Below are positions 27,701 to 39,700 of a stretch of DNA of 64,000 nt, one piece after another; position 1 is the stretch's first letter, and every line of letters begins with the position of its first letter. This DNA comes from Phorcus lineatus (Eukaryota; Mollusca; Gastropoda; Trochida; Trochidae), in assembly GCA_921293015.1 (NCBI GenBank), contig OV121084.1:23192960-23256959 (forward strand), in the 5' to 3' direction. The translations under genes were made by a program, and so were the position numbers. Under the pieces are notes generated by a model that was given only the letters and a program-made list of their open reading frames with translations, was not told the origin of the DNA and searched no databases.

Positions 27701-30700
27701 CCCACGTTATGTTGGTTATAACTTCTAACTACAGTGCAAAAGATTGTTATGATTTATTTTTTCTTAAAGAAGAATAAATTGCCTTCAATTCCATATATAA
27801 TTTTCATGTATACAAAGCGAATAACTTGAATTATAAAATTGGAAATAAAGACAATTTCTGTTAATTGTGAGTGTATTTTTCAGCGGGGATAGCCCGCCTG
27901 CACGCGCTGAGCGCGTGCGTTTGCCCGGGGCTACTAGCTTAGTAATATTACTGTGGGGGTCAGAACGTTATCGGGGTTTATCACTACCCTGCTTTCGTTA
28001 TTTATATCTTTCGTTTAGGATGGCGTATCGTAATGAAATTTATCGTGAAATATAGAGCAATAAATTAGCTTCATTTCCGTATATAATTTGTCTATGTGCA
28101 CTCAGTGATTAAATGATTTTATAGAGTTTGAAATATAGACAATTTTTGATTAATTGTAAAATTCGTGCTAGACAAATTTTTAAAATAATTTTTATATCGT
28201 TGTCAAGAGGAACTATTCGTCTGTAGTTTCGTTTTCATTTCGCGCATGCGCTCTTAGAATTTATTAAGTTATGGCGCCCGAATTGAAAACAAGTTTACTT
28301 CGGTTGTAGAAACCGTTCTAGGGGTGATAGAAATTTCATTCAAAGTGTCAGGTAAGTATCATCCATTTGTAACACGGGATTCGCCGACTAGCTTTGTATA
28401 AAACGACGATAACGTCCGTATTTCGCCATGTAAACACGCCATATGTTGTTAAAACGGTCGCATCTGGCGGCGCTGGAAAATTCGGCCACAGGGGCTAATT
28501 GCGCTATAACGGTAGCAAGGCAAGTGCTGGAAAATTCAGCCACGGGGGCAAAACTGGTCAAAATAATATTCAGCAACGTAAGGGTTAACTTGCAGTTTTG
28601 CTGTTTATGGTTATAATTTCCGAAAGAAAATTGCACCTAAGAGTTTTAACGACAAAAAGACACATTTAAAAAAACATAGGTGACATTCGTACCAAATTTT
28701 AATTTTCCAAGTCATATAATATTTTAGTAATGCTCTGGGAAAGAAACAAAAGCTTAAAAATTGTCTATTTCTGGAAAAAAAATTATAAGAATTTGGCACC
28801 CTGGAGTTTTAAACCCTAAAGGACAAATCAACACCCCATAGATATCATTCATCTACCAAATTTGAAGTTTTATATGAGGGGAATCCAATAAGTTCATAGA
28901 AGTGCGTATTGATTCACCCCTGAACACATCATCGTTGACGTCATTGAGATAGGCCACCCAACAACAGTTTACAGACATAAACAACCCTTCCCGATCATTC
29001 ACTTGAGATTTACAGCCTGTTGAACACAGGTACCCTCCTATAATTATGGAAAGTTCTAAAACTAAGCATCGTGTGGTTATCAAGTTTCATTAAAGAAAGG
29101 GTTCAATTCGACCAAAATAAATAAACGTATGACCAATGTGTACACGAAAGAAGTCCCTCAATATTCTACAGTTGCAAAATGGTCAGTTGAGTTTAAGCCA
29201 GGTCGCAGCTCCTCTGACAATGACCCACGGTCAGGAAGGCCAGCTAAATCCATGCACAGGTCCAGGGCTTAATCATATCCGATCATTGATCAAGCTGGCT
29301 GAAATATCTTCTGAGTGTGGCATTTCTCTTGGAAGTGTTTGCACCATAATTCATGAGCACTTGCACTTCAATGGTGTCTACAAGATGGGTGCCACGAAAC
29401 TTAAATGCATAAGAGTTGAATCCAGTCGTGAGCTCTTGGACATCTACAATGCTGATCCCAAGAACTTTCATGCTCGTTTGGTTACAAGGGATGTGACGTA
29501 GATTCATGATTGGGATCCTGTTGCCAAGCAAGAATCCATGCAATGGAAGCATAACCACTCTAATGCACCAAAGAAGTTCAGAACTCAGCCTTAAATTCTG
29601 CTGGCAAAAATATGGCGACCATTTTCTGAAATTAAAGGGGCATGATACTTATAGACTATTAACCACCTAAAACTACAATAACAGGAGCCTACTATGCTGA
29701 CTTGTTGAAGCAATTGAGAGCGGCAATTAAGAAGAAGAGGCGCAGCATGCTGACTGCTGGAATTATGCTTCTTCATGACAACACTCCAGTGAACAAGAGT
29801 TTTATTGCACAGGCTCCACTTCAATATTGTGGCTCTGAACAAGGCAACCATCCCCCCCAAAAGTCCAGGTCTGCCTCAAAGTGACTTCTATGCGTTTCGT
29901 AATTTGAAATCACACTTGTGTGGTACAAGATTCGGTGATGATTATGACCTCAAGGCAGCTACTGAGGCGTGGCTGAGGGACCTGTCACAAGACTTCTACC
30001 GTAACGGCATAGACAGTCTAAAAGACAAATGGGCAATCATAAAATGGGCAAAATATTGAAAAATAAAATCAATATCACAACCATTGTCTTCTGTTTTATA
30101 TCCAGTGGCGGGATGGTGCAGTGGTTAGTGTGTTGGACTTCGGATCTTGAGGTCCGTGGTTTGAATCCCGCTAGGGGTTCGGGAAATTTATCTGCAGTAT
30201 GGAACTGTTCTACACGCAGTAATGTTTGGGTACAATTCTACACTTGATTTCAGCACAGTACCATCCATGGTTCTCTGGTTCCAGCCGATGCTCGCAGGTT
30301 TCACACTGGTGTTGTTGGCTTTTTCCCTGTAATAACACTGGAAGCCGCGACATAAGTGAAATACTCCAGATAAACCCCATATCACCTCACCTCTGTTTTT
30401 CATCAAGTTATATAAACTTATCGACTTTCCCTTGTAGTTTTCAAGAAATGCTCCGGAAAAGAAATAAAGTCGTCTAATTAGGCCACTTTTGGTAATTTCT
30501 TTTTACAAATCTTGAAACCTTGTAGTTTTTAAACCTAAAAGACATGTATACCAAAACACTATAAGTAACCTTCCTACCAAATTTGAAGTTTCCAAATCAT
30601 AAAGTTTTTAAAAATGCTCCAGAAAAGAAATATAGTCTTTGGATATTTTGCTAAACAAAGATAAACTAAAGCAATTACAATAATAAACTCATAAATTCTG

Positions 30701-33700
30701 TAAAATAATAAATTTCTTCAACAAAAATCATTATTTAAAAAAGAAAATTAGCTTTGATGATGAATTAATCCATGTTGTTTGAATAATACTTAAATTGAAA
30801 CTTGCCAATGTTTCGCTATTTCATTGACCCGCTGTGTGAAGTTACATTTTCATCGAGTGTAATTCTTAGAATAAATAGCTTCTCGAAACTTTATTACATT
30901 AGAATTACATTTTTCGACAATTCTAAAACTATTTCATGATAACAAGCGATAGTCAACAATTGCATGATGGTAATTCGACTAGACAAGCCATCGTTAAAAT
31001 TTATTCTTATTCATTATGAACACAACAATAACACTTTATCATCCTAAATGGAAATTGCCAAGAGTTATGAATGATTACAAGATAAATATGAAAATCCAAA
31101 ATATGTGTCAATAACAATCTTCAAATACTTTTGTGACCATGATTATCTTATAATTTTTTCATCATTCTTTATAATATCTTATAATAAATATCTGTTTTCA
31201 TAAAATGCCACCTAAAATATCATTTTATAAACTCAAATCAAATAGTGTTAAATCAGAACAAGAAATCCTCTTACAATATATGTCGTATCGATAATGTTTC
31301 GACCACAAGCTCTAATCAGCTGCATAATTTACCGGTTTGTGTCAATCTAGTCAAACTAGATGTATTGATACGTCAATACATCTAGAGAATTACTGATTGT
31401 TCAGCTGACCTTTGACTAATTTGAATCGACCAATAAAATGAAGGCAGGAAGTCAGCTTTCAACCAATCAAAGACGAGATTCTTTTGCATCTTGATTGAAG
31501 AGCCACTCCGTGGGTTGTTGGAGTCATATGTTTGTTTGTATGTTTGTTAAGTTATATAACTAGTATCCATGTATATTGGCCGTGATATCTACACCTCTGT
31601 GCATTTATAAGGCTGTTTTTAGAATTTCATGGAAAACCAGTATTTGTCATATTGTCTTTTGGATATGAAAAGTTAAAATGTTTTCATTTTACATCACCAC
31701 ATATGACATATTAGGTTCCTATCAAAGGTAAATAATGTGTTATGAAAATCACGGAGTGGCTCTTTAATGTCCCTGTTTCCCCTACGTTTGTCTATAACTA
31801 AACTTAAAAACTTAATTTGTGATTGATTGACCTAATTTCTTCAACATAATCTGCACAGAATTGATGTACCGGTACACATTTTTCAATACAATTCAGTGTG
31901 ATACATAAGGAACTTTCAGATTTTGTAACCGAGGGAGTCAAGAATGGCAAAACAATCGCATTGACCCGCGATTCGAAGAGCTGGGCAAGCTCTCTTTTTG
32001 ATTGGCTGATGTTTGCGCCTGCGGACACGGTAACGGGGTGTAATTGTCTAGGTTATTGACAGATCAATACATCTCGTTTTAACTAGATTGGGTTTGTGTT
32101 TTCGTAAATCCAGATATAAAAACAATAAACAATTGCTTTTGAATGCATATTTAGGAAATACAGATGGCTTTGACAGATATTTGATGTAGATACAATTACA
32201 TTATTGCTAATTTTTGCTCTTGCAATTCATATGTAGCTTCATTCCTGAAACAGTATATTTTTCTTTGGTAGTGACCGTGTCTCTGGAGTTTGTTAACACA
32301 GAAGCTATTTATAGCAAGTTGAACATTTACAATTAGTCTCATTGTTTTAGCAACATTGTTGTTTTGAATATGAAAGGCTCTAGCTCATTTCAAGGCTAGA
32401 AACAATGTTTTTATTTATTTTTTTTCAACACAATCAAATAATTATTTTTTTATATTTAAGATTGAATTCTACAAATAATTGCGTACAAATATGTTCCCCG
32501 AAAAAACAATAAATACGACTATATTCAAATTTATTTTCATTATTGCAACAATTACAACTGACATGATTTTCTAAAATGATTTGTTTTTTAAATAACTCGT
32601 ATTATAAAACATATATTTCTGAAGATAGAAATTAGAAGGCTAAAAATATCTAATTACTCACCTGTTTCTTAGATTTTTGTCACCACATGTATTTCTTTAT
32701 CACACAAAACATCTTGTGAATCCTTTTCAGAAAAATTCTAAATTTTGCATTTTTTCTGGTATGTGGTATTTAAAAGACATGTTTATCTCAGGTTTATGAA
32801 GCATCTTTCTAAAAATATTTTCAGTATGTAAAGGGTTATAAGTGGTCAAAGCGCTGTGGTGACCATGAAAAGAAAGTCAAGGTCCCAAATAATTACTTGT
32901 GTCTAAATAATCTCCTAATGTAAGCTTTGACCAAATTTGAAGACTTTGGGTGCAGCGGTTCTTAAGTAATCAAATTAACATGAGTTTTTTCAAGTTGTCA
33001 AAGTGCCATTGTGACCTTGAAATTTAGATCAAGCTAAGAAGTCTGTACACAAGGTTACGGTTTTCTAGGCATCATTCTTCATGAGAAGAAGATGAAAATA
33101 GGTTTTAAGGATGTGTTCGGGGGTCCCTTGTCTGAAATAGGCATGTAACAATTTATGCACCCACAGCTTTTTCAAATCAAGAATACTTGGTCATCATGTA
33201 ATAATGAGATTATTTCAAGTGGACTGAGTTAATAGTTTTGCCTTTCACTGTGAAATTGTTATGGTGGCTGCATCAAGCAAATGGCCATACTATGGATTAT
33301 AAACCTATATTGATGTCACTATACAGTTCTTGGAGTGTATATACAGTTGAATGAAAAAATGATTCGCAGGAAGTATTAAGAATAAAAGATGCTTGCCATC
33401 TGAATTTGCCCACAGGCCTATGGCCCTTGGGCAAAGCCTACAGAAAAACATCCTTTATTCTTACATCCTTACGTAGAAATGAATAGTACAAAATAATCAG
33501 GCAGAATACACAATGGGTTTTTCAAAAGATGTTTCATTGCAGGGAGATAAGTGTTTTTAAGTAAGTTAAGTCAACTTTTTGTTGCTCAACCCCTTTTTGA
33601 GGTGAGGTAACTGGTCATACCTGAATGCATCCTCTCTATGACGAGAACCTGAGGAGGTGGTTGCTGCAGGAGAGCTTGGTTCTGAGGAAAGGCAAAGGAA

Positions 33701-36700
33701 GCCTTCTGGGTCTGTTGCTGGATCTGTGAGGTTGAAGCTTGTGAAGAAGCAGCACCAGGAAGTGAGGCGATGGTGATCACAGAGGGTGGGGTGGCTTGAA
33801 GGCTGGCTTGTGGGGCAGGTGCTGAGGCCAACGCCTGGGCTGGCTTACTTGGCTCATTCTCATTGCCAGAAACCTGAAAAGCAGTTGGCACTAACGGTCA
33901 AACAAGCATCTATCAAATGTCATGAAAACTTGCTGGGAAATACAGGAATGAGTAGGATGAATATTGGACTAAATATTGTACTGATATGTTGCAATAAATA
34001 GCTCCTGTATTCAAATAATATTCCAATATAATGAATCTCTGCTCTATTTAATTTTAAACTTTCAATTCAGTTTAAAGCATAAGAGATAAAAAAGACTATT
34101 CCTTTTAAACCTTTCAAAATTATTACATTTCAAAACATTACTTAATATCAGTTGTTTCAAAATTGGTGTCATTTTTGGTCCAATCTAGATTATTTTTTAA
34201 TTATTTGTTTTAAAAGGGCTTTTAGTTTCTAAGAAGAATATTTAGATCTAAATAGTCAAGTTTAGTGGTAAAGAATTAATCTAGTCATTTTAAAAGTTTT
34301 GATTAAATCTCATTTAAGGGTCAAATTTACAGTTTCACTGTGTCTGTGGGTGACGTTCATAGTACATATGTTCACAAAAACTGTATAAATGACCATAATC
34401 AAACAAACATAATCTTATCATGCTTATCATTAGTGATAATTTGTGTCAACAGGTCAGCTGAATTTTCATTTACTTGAAAAATAAAAAATCTACAATGTGT
34501 AACATGTCTGTCCGCAAATTTTGTGCCCTGACCGTTACAGCAACATAAAATTCTTGCAATAATTTCCCCCTTTAGCTGCATTGGATCTGTACCTGCTGTT
34601 TCTGAATGATCTAAATCCTGTGCTTGTGAAAGGATATAGAATAAAGAGATTCAGCATATTTTGCAGAAATAAGACATCAAGAAAGTAGAAATTGAAATGG
34701 TCAACCTTGATTGTTACAAATGTATTTTGTATAAAACTTATGACCTTTTTTCCTCAAAACAAAGTAGTTTGTTGCCCAGAAATGGAAGTGGTGGATGGTG
34801 TGTCACTTGATATCTCTTAGGGAACATTCTTTATTTTATTTCAGATTATTAGAAAATTTTTCCTAACTGTTGCCTGTCCAAACAGTTATGATTATGTAAG
34901 GTAACGGTTCTGACGGTTTAGGTAAGGGAGAGGACAAAATTGTCTTGAATATTCAAAAACAAATGAAGTTATTAAAAAAATTTAAATAAAAGTTTATAAT
35001 CATAATTTCTTTATGATAAGAATTGTTTGTGTAAAGAAATTAACTGTTCAAAATAGTTTTGATGGAGCTGCTTTAAAATAAATAATTTGAAGTAACAGGA
35101 TAAAAAAGGCAGCAGTTTGGACATTTATAGAATATATTTTATATCCAAAGAATATTTTGGAAGGTGAAATATCGACTATTGCATAAAATGATTAATTTGA
35201 TACTATTTTTCAAAATCCAAAACATTCTATTTTTTTTATTTTAGTCAATATTTTCAATAAGATCACAGATAAGAAAATGGTGTATCAGTTTGGACAAAAT
35301 ATTGTAACGGTTTGGAATTCTTTCATCAGAAATTTGTGTTACTATTTCTAATAACATCTCCAAGTACTTGGAATCTGTGTCAATATTGGTGTTGATAAAA
35401 GGAAATGATTATTTGATTGCTTTATGTGATGTTTTAAATTTCAACCCTATTTTCAAGATTGTTCAGTAAAGGTTTCGAACTTTTTATCTCTGAGTATCCC
35501 AAAACATAATGAACAGATGATAAAATTTTCTATCTTTTTTTGTTATCAAATTTAGCAATTAGGTTGCTACCAATCAATGGCTCATTTTTAACATGTATTT
35601 TTTTATTTTATTATAAAATGTTTTTTAAATGCTCCTGAAAAAATTAAGATGGCATCAGTTTAATAGAAATCTGTATCCATAAAACAGAACCAATCATAAA
35701 GAAAAAGAAAAGCTGAGGAGTGTCAAAAGAATTAGGTAAAAGATCTAAAAACTGTTAAGGAAAAACAAGCACTTTTGATTTGTAACCAATTTATGTCAGA
35801 TACTTAGAGAATGAAGTTTTTATCAACTTTCACATAAATCATTTGCAAACCAACCTGCCTTTAAGGATTTTTTAAATATTATAGTGTTATTTAATTGTTC
35901 TCACGAGTTGTATAATTATACATAGACAAATTTATTCATAAGTTGCAAAGTGAATTTATGAGAAATGTCCAAACCGTTGTCTCAGCATTGAAGATAATGT
36001 CACATTTGTTAAATGTCACCATTTGTAATACAAATTTCACTGTCTGTCGAAATTAGGGTAAACATTTCATTTATACTAAATATATTAATTTATTAATCAA
36101 AAGTACATGAAATCTATGTTGAATTGGATTGATATCATTTATGTCCAACCCATTACAAATCCTGTCCATACCGTTACCTCTGTTGTCCAAGCCGTTACTA
36201 GTGTTAATTAACTGCTCTCATTAATCCATAAGAACATATGAAACAATCCTCTAATATAGATGTCATTTAAACATGTTATGGGTTAAGCACCAGATGTTTA
36301 TTTAAAAAAAATCTTTCTTGTCACAGAGTATAAACACAAAACTATTTCAGAAAATGCTGCTATTTTGTGTTAAGCTAATGAAAGGTAGAAATTTAAATTC
36401 TAAAGAATCGTGATGACTATTTTTACCATCAAGTTTTATCTATGAGGTGTAGAAGATGTGAATGGCACTGTATAAAGATATTTCTGAATCATATTTTTAA
36501 ATCCATGCTCTGGTTAGTAATCCGTAACGGTCAGGACATTTTTCATACCTTTAATTACTTATAAATCAATCAAAAGGTAAGTAAGTACATTTAAGCCTGC
36601 ATGTTACTATTTTTTAATAATCTAGTGGTTGCTAATCTCTTTTGATGAAAAGCTAACCATTATTGAGGAGTTTGTATTTAACACTCTTAGTAAATGAAAA

Positions 36701-39700
36701 TGCTACAAATTTTTTAAATGACCCATAAAATTTCAAGTTTGTTGTTGTGGTAGGGGAAAATTACCAGATTTCACTCTATTTAGAAATATTGTTAAACATA
36801 AATCAATTCTTGAAAAACACAAACTTTATCTCAACTCATAAGGTCAAACGTTTCACTCCTGGTTGTGGCACTTATGAAACAAAGATTCTATCCTGAAAAG
36901 ACACATGGATCCTCTACATTCTTACCTTAGAAGATGCTGGGGGAGGAACTACCTGCACATGCCAGGTTTCATTTGGAGGTGTAACTGATGGTGTCATCAA
37001 ATTTGGAGTTGTTTTAGGTGTTGGTGGAAAGAGTTCAGGGGTCTTTGAGGGCTTTTTCCCTGGAGTATGAATTGCTTCTGTAATTGCCTGTTCCAGCTGC
37101 TTGTAACTTGGATGGAGCTGCTTGGCATACATCTGGGCCAGTTTCTTAAGTGAGTCCGCCATTGCCATGCCTGTCATACCAGAACCTGCACTGATGATGG
37201 GAGGAGGATTTTCACCAAAGTTGATTGTGCCTGACATTCCTAAAGGAGCAGAGGATGGGATGGAAGTATTCCCATTTGCATCCATTCTTTCTACCCTTGT
37301 TCCGTCACTAGTTGAATGACAGGAGAAATGCAAAGGTTCAGCTTCAAGGAGTCCAATTACATGGTTCCGTGCATAATCAATGGGAGATTTTCCACTCCTG
37401 TCTTGAGGAGAGTTCATGCACAGCATTTCATAAAGGTCAGGCTCATCATTTTGTCTATTAGCTTCAAAAGCAGCTTGTACGGTTGGCGTTGTTGACATGG
37501 ACTGAACACTGATGTTGTTTGTCTTGGCAATTTGGAGGCTGCCAGATTTGGTACTATACTTCAAACTCTGCGGGTTCTCCAGATCAAACAAATCTGGTTC
37601 GAGGGGGTGACCGTAGAGTCCATACCTGAGGCACATCAATTGATAATGTAATCAATATATAGAATAAATGAAGTACAAGATTTTAAGGATATTCAACTTG
37701 TTTATCAAAAGAATATCCATAAAATCTTGTACTTCATATATACTACAACTTCTAGAATGCAACAAAAAGAGTATAAAGTATAGAATTATTAGCCTTCAGA
37801 AAGCATCTTGTAGGATATTAAAGGATGACATTTAATCTTGTCAAAACAGTTTAGATGAACTATGAAGACCTACCTGGCTTGCAGCAGTGAATGCAGAGGG
37901 ACAGCCCTTTCTCTATATTGTTTAGCAATGGCACTGAGTAGATCTGTACAGGTGCTGGCAACGGCGTTGATGTCCATGCATTTGACATGGTTGAGCACAG
38001 TGAAGAACCACTTCATGGCTCCAGCTGATGTTGCACAGGGGAGGAGGGGCAGACAGCTGATCATAGCCTGCAGCAGGAGGTAGCTGAAAGTTGGTGCCAG
38101 GTCTGGATCTGCCGACACCTTTGCGTACCTATACCACATACCATTCTCATATATACTTAGACAAATAAGCAGTATTAATCATAAAGACAATCTTCATTTT
38201 GACTCACAACAATATGTCACATATGGCATAAATCATTTCAGATTCAACTTTGTATTATACACAAAGTGTGGAGCATGGCAAAAGACAAGGGTTGAATTAA
38301 TGGTTTAAGTTTTGGAAATTGAAGAACTTAATGTTTCATGTATCCTATTAACCCCTTAAGGTTCCGGTCCCAGTATATTTAGGAATAACTAACTGTAATT
38401 TTAGGTCCCTTCGCTGCGAATCCCAGGGTCTGAAGATAAGCACCAGCAGGAAAGGACATGTATTAATAGGTCCTGCTCAGCAACTCCAGATACTATTTTT
38501 TGTTCAGGCTGTTCTAATTTAGCACTTGCATTAAAAGTATGCATCTTGCTATGGCACAAATTCTGTTTTTGGCTGATTGCCACAGATTCACAAAGTTTCA
38601 CAGCCATTCTTCACTTCTAAAGCATTGAAAACAAAACAATAAGTGGCAAATGCTAGGCTTGTAAGCACTATAGTACTTGAGCATGTCAGTCCTTTAGAAC
38701 TTGAATTTATCAGGATGTGTGTGTGATTGTTTGCTAAGACACTGGAAGTGCCGCAAAACAGTAATTTTCAGTTAGCGTTAGTTATGTCTTATGAACTGCT
38801 CAGCGCTTTTTGATGCTTTTTTAAACACTTAAGAGAGAGATAAAGACTGTCTTTAATTCTATATGAAATTTGTACATGCACAAAAAGTCAATTTATCTAT
38901 TCATATCTTGTAAAATGAAACTACACAGCTGAGCATACCCACTTTTCTTGCCAATATATTCCGAAACAAGTAGCAAATTTTCATAAAATTTTACATCATC
39001 GAAAACAGGAATGAATTATCAGTTCATGTATAATGTGCAAAATCACAGCAAAATTAAAGATGTGGCAAATGATTTGACAAATGTTGCAAACATAACGCTT
39101 ATCAAAATCTGTTTTCAATAGCTAAGGTTACACTCCTTTCGCATATGTTCTATAAACATTGTTATTATACAATGTAATTATTTGACCGTAAATGGTCAAC
39201 CACAGAGGCAAAATTATTCAAATAATATTCAGCAACATGAGGGTAAGTATATGAGATTATATCATTCCACATACAACAACTTACTCAAGCAAGAGTGCTA
39301 AGAACCGAGAGCACTTGTGCGCTGTAGTTCTAGTTCCATCTACAAGACAAGCCTTGATGATATCCCTCAAGTAATTCTGCACAATGACAGCTAAACAACG
39401 GCTTGATTTTCTGAAACACAAAAGATGCTCATCAGGTTTGGAAATTTATGAAATAGAGATTACATAACAAATTAGTGTTGAGTATCGAAAATATTCAAAC
39501 GAGATAATTTTTAAGGTATTAAGGTTTTGGTTTATTCACATGCAAAAGTTATGTGATCTATTTATTACATGTGAAATTGGACATGCAAGTATCCACCATT
39601 ATCCGTGAGTTACACTAAAAGACTGTGCATTAATACCCTGCTGAGCTTAATAACATCTCCTTTTTACTTTTACATAAACAATTGTGTAATGATTAAAATT

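Noticed and set aside
26640-28160. CRISPR-like spaced repeat array
   Set aside because: Units are about 185 bp, diverged throughout and inside a eukaryotic transposon; there are no short identical repeats with unique spacers.
30107-30175. tRNA gene
   Set aside because: It has A and B boxes but poor stems, and it is followed by the same body as three other copies, so it is a SINE head.
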